Shown here: positions 7,419 to 15,339 of the stretch, piece by piece
Layout: each line of letters starts with the position of its first letter
Position numbering within the stretch: position 1 is the stretch's first letter
Assembly: GCA_959596505.1 (NCBI GenBank)
Contig: CAUFWM010000026.1
Coordinates: 1 to 21,579, forward strand
DNA from: an uncultured Collinsella sp.
GTDB lineage: Bacteria; Actinomycetota; Coriobacteriia; Coriobacteriales; Coriobacteriaceae
Direction: 5' to 3'
Length of the DNA stretch: 21,579 bases
Notes under the pieces: model-generated
The model's input: the letters and a program-made list of their open reading frames with translations, nothing else
Databases searched by the model: none
Told to the model about the DNA's origin: nothing
Program-made: the position numbers and the translations under genes

Positions 7419-8183
7419 ATGGCAGGAAGACGAGAAAAATTGCGCCGCGTTGGGATCATCCCCGAATATCGCGGTTTTACCCCCGACGGCCTTGCCAGCG
7501 GAGATGCCATCGACATGACGGTCGACGAACTCGAGGTCCTGCGACTGTGCGACCTGGAAGGACTCAATCAGGAGGCAGTCGCCCAACAAATGGGTATCGC
7601 TCGCGCCACCGTGGCGGCCATCTGCAGCCGCGCACATCGCAAGGTGGCAAACGCGCTGGTCAATGGACGGGCGATTGTCATCGAAGGCGGCAACATCGCG
7701 TATTCCCCCATCACCACGACGACGGCCGCATGGCCAGCAAAGGAGGTCGACACCATGAGGGTGGCAACGACGTACGACGACGGCAATATCTTTATGCACT
7801 TTGGCCGCAGCGAACAGTTCAAGATCTACGACATCCAGGATGGCAAGGTGCTCAACGAGCAGGTCGTAAACACCGGTGGCACCGGCCACGGCGCCTTGGC
7901 GGGCCTGCTTGCCAACGGTGGCGTTGACACGCTCATCTGCGGCGGCATCGGCGGCGGCGCCATCAACGCGCTCGCCCAGGCCGGCATCACGGTCTATGCA
8001 GGAGCCCAGGGCAACTGCGACGCTTGCGTCGAAGCCCTCATTGCCGGTACGCTCGCGCAGACCGGCGAGGCCACCTGCGACTGCCACGGCCATGACTACG
8101 ACCACGCCCACGAACATGGCGAGTCCTGCAGTTGCCACGGCCATCACGAGCACGAGGGCCACGAGGGCTGCGGCTGCCACTAA
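7419..8183 (+). CDS. DUF134 HTH domain fused to NifX/NifB-like (dinitrogenase Fe-Mo cofactor) domain
   Basis: A 254-aa two-domain protein. Residues 1-96 are a DUF134 domain: R-R-V-G-I-I-P-E, M-T-V-D-E-L-E-V-L-R-L-C-D-L-E-G-L (33-49), then a sigma-region-4-like helix-turn-helix Q-E-A-V-A-Q-Q-M-G-I-A-R-A-T-V (51-65), presumably DNA binding. Residues 113-213 are a NifX/NafY-type domain: M-H-F-G-R (126-130), G-H-G-A-L (156-160), C-G-G-I-G-G-G-A (174-181), V-Y-A-G-A (192-196). The tail (219-254) is rich in His and Cys, for example C-D-C-H-G-H and G-H-H-E-H-E-G, and likely binds metal. The start follows AAGGAGA. No nitrogenase genes are nearby, so a role in nitrogen fixation is unlikely; metal- or cluster-sensing regulation is inference. 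Cysteines often seen near the DUF134 N terminus are absent. Confidence 0.85.
   Translation: MAGRREKLRRVGIIPEYRGFTPDGLASGDAIDMTVDELEVLRLCDLEGLNQEAVAQQMGIARATVAAICSRAHRKVANALVNGRAIVIEGGNIAYSPITTTTAAWPAKEVDTMRVATTYDDGNIFMHFGRSEQFKIYDIQDGKVLNEQVVNTGGTGHGALAGLLANGGVDTLICGGIGGGAINALAQAGITVYAGAQGNCDACVEALIAGTLAQTGEATCDCHGHDYDHAHEHGESCSCHGHHEHEGHEGCGCH
7741..7757 (+). promoter_or_regulatory. Internal Shine-Dalgarno and start codon at the domain junction
   Basis: AGGAGG (7741-7746) is followed after eight bases by an in-frame ATG at 7755, codon 113. This codon is the expected first residue of a stand-alone NifX-like protein (M-R-V-A-T-T-Y). Ribosomes entering here would make a 142-aa product lacking the HTH domain. 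It may also be a relic of two adjacent genes whose frames merged. Confidence 0.6.
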
Positions 8184-8246
8184 CGGCACGGCACCGCGAG
8201 CTCGGGGCGCGACACTGAACGCAGCCCAACTATCAAAGCCAACAAC

Positions 8247-8278
8247 AAAGGCCACCCGGTAACTTCCGAGTGGCCTTT
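8247..8278. terminator. Bidirectional terminator between the DUF134 fusion gene and ffh
   Basis: Arms AAAGGCCACCCGG (8247-8259) and CCGAGTGGCCTTT (8266-8278) pair with one mismatch around a 6-nt loop. The A/T ends of the arms supply a short T-run on each strand; the - strand continues TTTGTTGTT. It lies 63 bases past the fusion gene stop and 25 bases past the ffh stop, where both transcription units must end. Confidence 0.75.
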
Positions 8279-8303
8279 GCCATATCAAGCTGGAATTACA
8301 GCC

Positions 8304-9779
8304 CTATTTCTTATTGCGCATCTGCGCTTCCATTTGGCGCAGCAGCTCCATATCGGACTTGGGACCGCCCGTACCCAGGCCGCCCATACCGCCCAGACCC
8401 ATAGCGTCCAGCCCAGGGATATTGGGCATGCGCATCTTTTTGCCCTTCTTGCCCTTTTTGCCCTTCTTGCCGCCGGCCTGTGCCTGATTGGCCATCGTGC
8501 GCATGCGGCCCATCATCTTGTTCATCTCGCCCCACTGCTTCATAAGGCTATTGACCTCGGTGGGGGTCACACCGGCGCCCTTGGCGATACGCGCGCGGCG
8601 CTGGCCGTTGATGATGGAGGGACGCAGGCGCTCCTCCTTGGTCATCGACATGATGATGGCCTCGTTCTTATCGAAGATGCCCTCGTCCAGGTTGCCGCCC
8701 ATCTGGTTGAGCGCGCGCTGACCGCCGGGAAGCATACCCAGAATGCCCTTCATGCCGCCCATCTTCTTGACGGCCTTCATCTGGTCGAGCATGTCGTTCA
8801 TGGTAAAGCCCTCGCGCAGCATACGCTCGGCAGCCTCGAGCTGCTCGGCGTCGGCCGCCTCCTGGGCCTTCTCGATGATGCCGACAACATCGCCCATGCC
8901 CAAGATGCGCTTGGCCATGCGGTCGGGGTAGAACGGCTCCAGCGAATCGGGCTTCTCGCCCATGCTCACGAACTTAATGGGCTTACCGGTCACCTGGCGC
9001 ACAGAAAGCGCGCCGCCACCACGGGCATCGCCGTCGAGCTTGGAGATAATCACGCCGTCAAAGTCGGTGCGCTCGGCAAAGGTCGAGACGACGTTGACGA
9101 TATCCTGGCCGGTCATGGCATCGACGACCATCAGCACCTGATCGGGCTTGACGGCCTTCTTGATGTCCACGGCTTCCTGCATCATCTGCTCGTCGATCTG
9201 CAAACGACCGGCGGTATCGACGATGACCACGTCACGCAGGTGGTCGACGGCCTCCTGAATGGCGCCCTTGGCGATATCGACCGGGTGCTCGCCGTCACCG
9301 CGGAAGACCGGCACGCCGATCTCTCCGCCGAGCGTGGCCAGCTGGTCGGCAGCGGCGGGACGGTAGACATCGCACGCGGCGAGCAGCGGCGAGCGGCCCT
9401 GCTTCTTGAGCAGGTAGGCCAGCTTTACGGCAGCCGTAGTCTTACCGGAGCCCTGCAGGCCGACGAGCATGATGACATTGGGAATGCGGTTGCTAAAGAC
9501 GAGCTTGCTCTCGGTGGAACCGAGCATCTCGGTGAGCTCGTCGAGCACAATCTTGACGACGTTTTGCGCCGGCGACAGCGACTCCATGACCTCGGCGGTC
9601 ATGCAGCGCTCCTTGGTCTTGGCGACGAACTCCTTGACGACCTTGAAGTTGACGTCGGCCTCGAGCAGCGCCATGCGAATGTCGCGCATGGCCGAGGTGA
9701 TATCGGCCTCGGTCAGCTTGCCCTTGCCGCGCAGGCGGTCAAATGTGTCGTTGAGGCGATCGCTCAGGGAATCAAACAC
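8304..9779 (-). CDS. ffh: Signal recognition particle protein Ffh (SRP54)
   Basis: GTPase that binds signal sequences of nascent membrane proteins together with 4.5S/6S RNA and docks on FtsY. N domain 1-90. G domain with G-L-Q-G-S-G-K-T (107-114), D-V-Y-R-P-A-A (137-143), D-T-A-G-R (188-192) and S-K-L-D-G-D-A-R-G-G (246-255). Met-rich M domain from about 325, with the RNA-binding stretch R-R-A-R-I-A-K-G-A-G (394-403). The C terminus carries a Lys/Gly run, G-K-K repeated (437-448), then a Gly/Met-rich tail. The start is GTG with AAGGAG six bases upstream. It is last in the rnc-smc-ftsY-ffh run, 10 bases after ftsY. No ylxM gene lies between them, unlike in many Firmicutes. Confidence 0.98.
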   Translation of the reverse strand: MFDSLSDRLNDTFDRLRGKGKLTEADITSAMRDIRMALLEADVNFKVVKEFVAKTKERCMTAEVMESLSPAQNVVKIVLDELTEMLGSTESKLVFSNRIPNVIMLVGLQGSGKTTAAVKLAYLLKKQGRSPLLAACDVYRPAAADQLATLGGEIGVPVFRGDGEHPVDIAKGAIQEAVDHLRDVVIVDTAGRLQIDEQMMQEAVDIKKAVKPDQVLMVVDAMTGQDIVNVVSTFAERTDFDGVIISKLDGDARGGGALSVRQVTGKPIKFVSMGEKPDSLEPFYPDRMAKRILGMGDVVGIIEKAQEAADAEQLEAAERMLREGFTMNDMLDQMKAVKKMGGMKGILGMLPGGQRALNQMGGNLDEGIFDKNEAIIMSMTKEERLRPSIINGQRRARIAKGAGVTPTEVNSLMKQWGEMNKMMGRMRTMANQAQAGGKKGKKGKKGKKMRMPNIPGLDAMGLGGMGGLGTGGPKSDMELLRQMEAQMRNKK

Positions 9780-9789
9780 TAGTCACTCC

Positions 9790-10707
9790 TTAATTGGACT
9801 CGCCCACCAGGGCGCGGCAGAAATCTTTGGCATTGAACTCCTGCAGGTCATCGACCTGCTCGCCCACGCCAATGCGCAGGATTGGGAGCTTGAGCTTCTC
9901 GGCCACGGCCATGGCGATGCCACCCTTAGCCGTGCCGTCCAGCTTTGTCATGATAATACCGTCCAGACCCAACGCCTCGTTAAACTCGAGCGCCTGGTTC
10001 AGGCCGTTTTGGCCCGTCGCGGCATCGATTACGAGGACGACCGAGACGGGCATGGGGCCGGCGGCCATATTGGCGGCGCGCTTACGCGTCACGTTGACCA
10101 CCTTGGCAAGCTCGCGCATGAGCTCGGGGCTCGTGTGCAGACGGCCGGCGGTGTCGATAAGCACCAGGTCGCTGCCGCGCTTGTCGGCCTCGTCGAGCAC
10201 GTCGTAGCAAACGCTCGCCGGGTCGGAGCCGCGGTCGCGCTTGATGACGGGGACGCCGGCGCGCTGGCCCCACACATCGAGCTGCTCGATGGCGGCGGCG
10301 CGGAAGGTATCGGCCGAGCCAATCACGACATTCTTGCCGCGGGCAGCCATGGCGCTCGCGATCTTGCCGACCGTGGTGGTCTTGCCGGCACCGTTAATGC
10401 CCACAAACAGCACGCAGCTCGGCGTGTCGGCGAACGGATCTCGCTCGGCGGGCACAAAATGTTGCTCGAGCTGCTCGGCCAGGGCGCGACGGAGTTGCGG
10501 GGCGGTCTTGAGGTTCTTCTTGGCCGCGGCATCGCGCAGGTCATCGGACACCTTAATCGCGACCTCGGCACCCATGTCACCCATGACGAGAGTGTCCTCT
10601 AGGTCCTCCCAAAAATCCTCGTCGACCTCGCCGCCAAAATAAAAGACCTCGTTGAGGGCCTCGCGGCTGCGCTCAAGTCCGCGCGAGAGAGCATCGAAGA
10701 ATCCCAT
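9790..10707 (-). CDS. ftsY: Signal recognition particle receptor FtsY
   Basis: SRP receptor GTPase that pairs with Ffh at the membrane. At 305 aa it is a minimal form: the N domain starts at once (F-F-D-A-L-S-R-G-L) and there is no long acidic A domain, so membrane contact probably relies on the N-terminal amphipathic helix. G motifs: G-I-N-G-A-G-K-T-T (103-111), D-T-F-R-A-A-A (133-139), D-T-A-G-R (185-189), T-K-L-D-G-T-A-K-G-G (254-263) and G-V-G-E-Q (280-284). Its ATG overlaps the smc stop by one base (TAATG), which suggests translational coupling. Confidence 0.98.
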   Translation of the reverse strand: MGFFDALSRGLERSREALNEVFYFGGEVDEDFWEDLEDTLVMGDMGAEVAIKVSDDLRDAAAKKNLKTAPQLRRALAEQLEQHFVPAERDPFADTPSCVLFVGINGAGKTTTVGKIASAMAARGKNVVIGSADTFRAAAIEQLDVWGQRAGVPVIKRDRGSDPASVCYDVLDEADKRGSDLVLIDTAGRLHTSPELMRELAKVVNVTRKRAANMAAGPMPVSVVLVIDAATGQNGLNQALEFNEALGLDGIIMTKLDGTAKGGIAMAVAEKLKLPILRIGVGEQVDDLQEFNAKDFCRALVGESN

Positions 10708-13700
10708 TATGCATTCACGACCTTTCCGGTTTCGCGATCGAGTTTTTGCGAGACGACGCGGCTGACGCCGTCGGCTTGCATCGAGACGCCGTAGAGGACG
10801 TCAGCGTCCTCCATAGTACGGCGCTGATGCGAGATAACCAAGAGCTGCGTATCGGAACGCAAAACATCGAGCGCGCCGATGAGCTTGGACAGGTTGGCGT
10901 CATCGAGCGCCGCCTCGACCTCGTCCAGCACATAGAACGGCACCGTACGCGTGCGATACACGGCAAAGAGCAAGGCGAGCGCCGTCAGGCTCTTCTCGCC
11001 GCCCGACATGAGCATCATCTTGGTGATGCGCTTGCCGCGCGGCTGCGCCACGACCTCGATGCCCGTCTCGGCAGGATGCTCGGGGTCGGTCATCTCCAGA
11101 TGCGCCTGGCCACCCGGGAACAGCATGGCGAAGATCTCGCGGAAGTTCGCATCGACCTTCTCAAAGGTCACCAGGAAGGCCTTACGCATCTTACGGTCGA
11201 TGGCCGCCGTGATCTTGGTGAGCGCCTTGCGTGCGCTCTCAAGATCGGCCAGCTGCTCCTCGATGTAATCGGCGCGGCGCTTGAGCTGCTCGTACTCCTC
11301 CATGGCAACCTGGTTCACAGGGCCCAGGTTGTTGATCTGGCGCACGAGCTGGTTGAGCTCGCGCTCGGCGGCATCGCGGTCGGTGGGCGCAGGAAGCATG
11401 AGCGCTTCCTCGAGCACCGTGGTGCCATCGGCGGTAATGGCCTTGATGGCCGCCTCTACCTGCACCTCGAGCTTGCCGCGGGAGACCTTGAACTCATTTT
11501 GCGTCGCCGTGGCGGCATCGACCCGCTCCTTGGCACGAGCAACCTCGGCCTTGGCGTCTTCGATGGTCTTCTTAAGCGAGGCCGAGTCCGCCTCCTCGAG
11601 CGAAGCCTGGTCACGCAGACGCGCGGCCCAATCCGACGCGCGCTCCAGCAGGGCCGAATAGCGCTCGTGCATGGGGTCGACGCGCAGGCGCAGCAGCTCG
11701 AGAGAGCGCGAGGCCTGGCGTGTTCCGCGGATACGGCGGTCGATGCCCTCCAGACGATGCTCCAGGTCGGGCACGCGGCCCTTCAGCGAACGCAGACGCT
11801 CGCTCGTCTGGGCCAGGCGCACCTTGGCATCGGCGAGCTTGCCGGCGGCCTCGGAATCGTCACGGCGCACGCGATCGAGCTCGTCGTTGGCTTCGGCAAT
11901 CTGGAGACCCAGGTCGCTTGCCTGCGCACGGGCCTCGTCGCGCGAACGGGTGAGCTCGTCCACGCGCGGGCGCGCAGCGCGAACGGCCTCGGCGGCCTGC
12001 TCGCGGCGCTTGGAGATGCGCACGCGCTCGACCTCGGCGTTGTTGGCGCTTTGCTCCAGGCGGCCGATCTCGGAGAGCAGCGAGCGGCGCTCGCCCTCAA
12101 GACGGGCGATCTCGCCGGCGGCATCGCCCTCGGCGGCACGTGCCTCCTCGACGGCCGCATTGGCCTCGACGACCTGATCCGACACATGCTCAAACACGGC
12201 AGCCAAATCGGGCTCCAAGCCCTCCAGCTCGCGAATGCGACGCTTGCGCTCCAGGGCACCCGAAGCCTCGCCGGCATCGAGTCCCACGCGCACCAGGCCG
12301 CCACAGCTCACGCGGGCGCCATCGGGCGTCACATAGGTCACACCGTAAACGACTGGTGCCGCCAGCGCGGCAGCCAAGTCATCGACCACGTAATAGCCGC
12401 CGAGCAGGGCCTCGACAACCGGGCCATAACCGGAGCGCACGGACAGACGATCGACCAGACGCGAACCGGCAGCGCCCTTAGTGGCAGCACCGCCGCTCAC
12501 GCCGCGCGCCACCAGCAGTGCCTCGCCCGAAGCCTTCTTTTGGTCCAGAGCCGCACGACCGGCGCGCTCAAGCGTGGCGACGTCATCAAATAGCAAGGCA
12601 TCGATATCGCCGGCAAGCAGCTGCTCGACCAGGCCCTCGAGCTCACGAGGAGCCTCGAGCACATCGCCCAGACGAACCGAGACATCATCGCCCAGCGCGC
12701 CCATCAGTCGGCTCACCAGCGGCGAGCTGTCAGCCATGCGGGCATCGAGCTTTTTTTGGCTGGCAAGCTCCGAGCGCACCTCGGACAGCTTGTTGCGCGC
12801 CTCACTCTCGCGATTACGCAAGTCCTTCAACGCCGCACGGGCGACCTCGGTGGCCTCACGCGCATCAATCTGGGCCTGGCGGGACTGATCGAGCGCACCG
12901 TCAAGTTCCTCAGCGCGGTCGCGACGGCTCTCGAGCGAGGCCGTAACCTCCTCGAGCTGCTCGTCGATCTGCTCCAGGCGCGAGGCGTACATGTTGTCCT
13001 CGACCTCGGCGTTGCTCAGCGAGTCCTTCACCTTGGCGAGTTCGAGCGCGGCGTTATCGGCCACACGCTGGACATCGCGCTGCTCGCGCGTGAGCTGCGA
13101 AATCTGATTGTCGAGCGCAACGCGGCGCTCGTGGAGCTCGGCGGCGGCAGGACCGGCGGCGTCAACGTCGTCCTGGGCCTGCATGTGCGCACCGGTCACT
13201 TCCTCAAGCTGGGCACGCGCATCCTCGAGCTCCTCGACAACGCGACGACGCTGATGCTCAGAGCTCGAGATCTGGCCGCGCATGTCGGACAGGCGCGACA
13301 CCATGTTGTGGCCCTTTTCCTCGAGTAGGCGCATGTCGGAGTTGATGCGGCCGACCACGTCTTGCATATGGCGGCGCTGCTCGCCCAGATCGCCCACAAA
13401 CAGGCCCTTTTCCTCGAGCATGACCTGGAACTTCTCGAGCTCGCGCTCCTTTTCGCCCAAGCGGTACTGCGCAAGCTCAAGCTCGGCAGCACCCTCCTTG
13501 GAGCGGCTCTCCAGGTCGTTCCACTGCGACTGCAGCGAACGAAGCTCGTCGACGGCCAGCATCTGCGTAAGCTCGTTCGCACGCGAGGACAGCTCTTTGT
13601 ACTTGCGCGCGCGATCGACCTGACGCTCCAGCGGCCGCAGCTGGCGGGCGATCTCCTTATTGATGTCGCGGGCACGGGTCAGGTGCTCGTCCATCGATTT

Positions 13701-14243
13701 AATCTTTTTGAGCGCACGCTCCTTGCGGCGCTTGTGCTTGGAGATGCCGGCAGCCTCCTCGATCAGGGCGCGGCGCTCCTCGGGGCGGCTCTGCAAAATG
13801 GCGTCGAGCTTGCCCTGGCTGATGATGGAATGCGTATCCTTGCCCAGGCCCGAATCGTGCAGGATGTCCTGAATGTCCATCAGGCGGCACGGACTCGAGT
13901 TGATGAGGTACTCGCTTTCGCCCGAGCGATACATGCGACGGGTGATGGCGACCTCGTCAAAGTCGACGGGCAGCATATGGTCCGAGTTATCGAGCACCAG
14001 CGTGACCTCGGCGACACCCACCGGCTTGCGCGCTGACGAGCCCGAGAAGATGACGTCCTCCATGGCCTGGCCGCGCAGCTGCTTGGCGCTCTGCTCGCCC
14101 AGGACCCACAGAATCGAGTCAGAGATGTTCGATTTTCCCGAGCCGTTGGGACCGACGATGACGGTCAGGCCCGGCTCAAATGACATATGGGCGCGGTCGG
14201 CAAACGACTTGAACCCTTTGAGCGTGAGGGACTTGAGATACAC
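10707..14243 (-). CDS. smc: Chromosome segregation protein SMC
   Basis: Condensin ATPase that compacts and resolves the nucleoid, usually with ScpA and ScpB (not in this window). At 1178 aa it is full length. Walker A G-P-N-G-S-G-K-S (31-38) sits in the N-terminal head. Long heptad-rich coiled coils flank a hinge at about 500-680, with Gly-rich turns such as L-L-G-G-Y-Y-V-V-D-D. The C-terminal head has the ABC signature L-M-S-G-G-E-K-S-L-T-A-L and Walker B F-Y-V-L-D-E-V-E-A-A-L-D-D. The start is GTG, four bases after GAGGAACC, and 10 bases after the rnc stop. Confidence 0.98.
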   Translation of the reverse strand: MYLKSLTLKGFKSFADRAHMSFEPGLTVIVGPNGSGKSNISDSILWVLGEQSAKQLRGQAMEDVIFSGSSARKPVGVAEVTLVLDNSDHMLPVDFDEVAITRRMYRSGESEYLINSSPCRLMDIQDILHDSGLGKDTHSIISQGKLDAILQSRPEERRALIEEAAGISKHKRRKERALKKIKSMDEHLTRARDINKEIARQLRPLERQVDRARKYKELSSRANELTQMLAVDELRSLQSQWNDLESRSKEGAAELELAQYRLGEKERELEKFQVMLEEKGLFVGDLGEQRRHMQDVVGRINSDMRLLEEKGHNMVSRLSDMRGQISSSEHQRRRVVEELEDARAQLEEVTGAHMQAQDDVDAAGPAAAELHERRVALDNQISQLTREQRDVQRVADNAALELAKVKDSLSNAEVEDNMYASRLEQIDEQLEEVTASLESRRDRAEELDGALDQSRQAQIDAREATEVARAALKDLRNRESEARNKLSEVRSELASQKKLDARMADSSPLVSRLMGALGDDVSVRLGDVLEAPRELEGLVEQLLAGDIDALLFDDVATLERAGRAALDQKKASGEALLVARGVSGGAATKGAAGSRLVDRLSVRSGYGPVVEALLGGYYVVDDLAAALAAPVVYGVTYVTPDGARVSCGGLVRVGLDAGEASGALERKRRIRELEGLEPDLAAVFEHVSDQVVEANAAVEEARAAEGDAAGEIARLEGERRSLLSEIGRLEQSANNAEVERVRISKRREQAAEAVRAARPRVDELTRSRDEARAQASDLGLQIAEANDELDRVRRDDSEAAGKLADAKVRLAQTSERLRSLKGRVPDLEHRLEGIDRRIRGTRQASRSLELLRLRVDPMHERYSALLERASDWAARLRDQASLEEADSASLKKTIEDAKAEVARAKERVDAATATQNEFKVSRGKLEVQVEAAIKAITADGTTVLEEALMLPAPTDRDAAERELNQLVRQINNLGPVNQVAMEEYEQLKRRADYIEEQLADLESARKALTKITAAIDRKMRKAFLVTFEKVDANFREIFAMLFPGGQAHLEMTDPEHPAETGIEVVAQPRGKRITKMMLMSGGEKSLTALALLFAVYRTRTVPFYVLDEVEAALDDANLSKLIGALDVLRSDTQLLVISHQRRTMEDADVLYGVSMQADGVSRVVSQKLDRETGKVVNA

Positions 14244-14253
14244 GGTTCCTCGC

Positions 14254-14979
14254 TTAAACAGGCTTCTTGTTAAGAATCACGCCGTTGGTGGTGTAGCCCA
14301 TGCGGTCGAGCGCCTCGAGTGCAGCGGCCCCCTCGGCCTCCTTCTTGGAGGAACCGGTGCCGCGGCCCTGGCGAATACCGTCGATGAGCACCACAGCGGT
14401 AAAGGTGGGCGCATGTGCGGGGCCCTCGGAGCCGACCAGCTTATACGCGGGAGGCTCGTGGCCGTCTGCCTGCACGCACTCCTGCAAGAACGACTTGGGG
14501 TTCGCGGGGTGCTCGGCACGCTCGGTGGCCAGGTGCGGCTTAAGCGTACGGTGGATGAACTCCGCCGCCGCATCCCAACCGGCATCCAGATACAACGCGC
14601 CCACGAGCGACTCGTAAACGTTCTCAAGCGCCGAGTGCAGACCGCGCGCGCCGGTACCGGTCTCGGAGGCGCCAAAGATGATGATGTCGTCGATACCCAG
14701 CTCGTGCGACACCTCGGACAGCGTGGCGCCCGAGACAAGGGACACTTTCAGGCGTGTGAGCTTGCCCTCGTCAAACTCGGGATAGGACTCAAAGAGCGAA
14801 CGGGCCACCACGGCGCCCAAAATGGAATCGCCCAAAAATTCAAGGCGTTCATAGCTGGCAGAGACCGGCAGGCCCTCGACGGCCGAGGGATGCGTGAGCG
14901 CCGCGCGCAGCAGCACCTTGTTATTGAACTCATGGCCCAGGATCTCCTGGGCACGCGTGAGTCGTTCAGACAAAGCCAA
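14254..14979 (-). CDS. rnc: Ribonuclease III
   Basis: Double-strand-specific endoribonuclease for rRNA precursor and mRNA processing. Catalytic domain signature E-R-L-E-F-L-G-D-S-I (44-53), with the usual acids Glu44, Glu47 and Asp51. A second acid cluster E-N-V-Y-E-S-L-V-G-A-L-Y-L-D (119-132) supplies Glu123. The position equivalent to E. coli Asp114 is Asn120 by my alignment. The dsRNA-binding domain runs about 160-226, ending K-K-E-A-E-G-A-A-A-L-E-A-L. The start is TTG at 14979, supported by AGGAGG eight bases upstream inside the last codons of acpP. The gap to acpP is only three bases. 241 aa is normal. Confidence 0.97.
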   Translation of the reverse strand: MALSERLTRAQEILGHEFNNKVLLRAALTHPSAVEGLPVSASYERLEFLGDSILGAVVARSLFESYPEFDEGKLTRLKVSLVSGATLSEVSHELGIDDIIIFGASETGTGARGLHSALENVYESLVGALYLDAGWDAAAEFIHRTLKPHLATERAEHPANPKSFLQECVQADGHEPPAYKLVGSEGPAHAPTFTAVVLIDGIRQGRGTGSSKKEAEGAAALEALDRMGYTTNGVILNKKPV

Positions 14980-14982
14980 GAC

Positions 14983-15225
14983 TTAGGCCTCCTTGGCGTT
15001 TTCGATCGCGTCGACGGCGTCGGCGACAGAGTTGAGCGACAGCAGGGTCTCGTCATCGATTTCGAGGTCGAACTCGTCCTCGATGGCCGTCACCAACTGC
15101 AGACGCTCGAGCGAATCGGCATCGAGATCGTCAAAAGTGGTCTCGTCGCTAATGTCGGCGACATCGACGCCCAGCACGTCAGCGGCAATTTCGGCGATCT
15201 TATCGAAGATTTCGGAGCGGTCCAT
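14983..15225 (-). CDS. acpP: Acyl carrier protein
   Basis: Small acidic carrier of growing fatty acyl chains. 80 aa, with phosphopantetheine attachment at Ser38 in D-L-D-A-D-S-L-E (33-40) and the usual four-helix pattern. The ATG has AGAGGA seven bases upstream. It lies between plsX and rnc, the order common in Gram-positive bacteria, and its final codons carry the rnc ribosome binding site. Confidence 0.97.
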   Translation of the reverse strand: MDRSEIFDKIAEIAADVLGVDVADISDETTFDDLDADSLERLQLVTAIEDEFDLEIDDETLLSLNSVADAVDAIENAKEA

Positions 15226-15270
15226 AGCGCTTCCTCTCGTATGTCATGGAACACAACACAACACGGCAAC

Positions 15271-15296
15271 CGGAGCCGCGTTGCAATACGGCTCCG
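15271..15296 (-). promoter_or_regulatory. Stem-loop in the plsX-acpP gap
   Basis: An 8-bp perfect stem (15271-15278 with 15289-15296) and a 10-nt loop. On the - strand it directly follows GGGTAGAAT, whose TAGAAT could be a -10 box for acpP, although no good -35 is visible. If that promoter is real, the acpP mRNA would begin with this stem. No T-run follows, so an intrinsic terminator is unlikely. Confidence 0.35.
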
Positions 15297-15339
15297 ATTC
15301 TACCCCACACGGTACAGGTTGAGCCACGTAACGGGGCTC

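Noticed and set aside
7386..8288. 300-codon open frame on the - strand opposite the DUF134 fusion gene
   Set aside because: Antisense shadow. Its hydrophobic Val/Ala-rich start is the complement of the His/Cys tail and the terminator region.
8277..9782. 501-codon open frame on the + strand opposite ffh
   Set aside because: Low-complexity His/Leu/Ala translation, an antisense shadow of Ffh.
10746..12593. 615-codon open frame on the + strand opposite smc
   Set aside because: Antisense to the SMC coiled coil; no independent start signal or domain.
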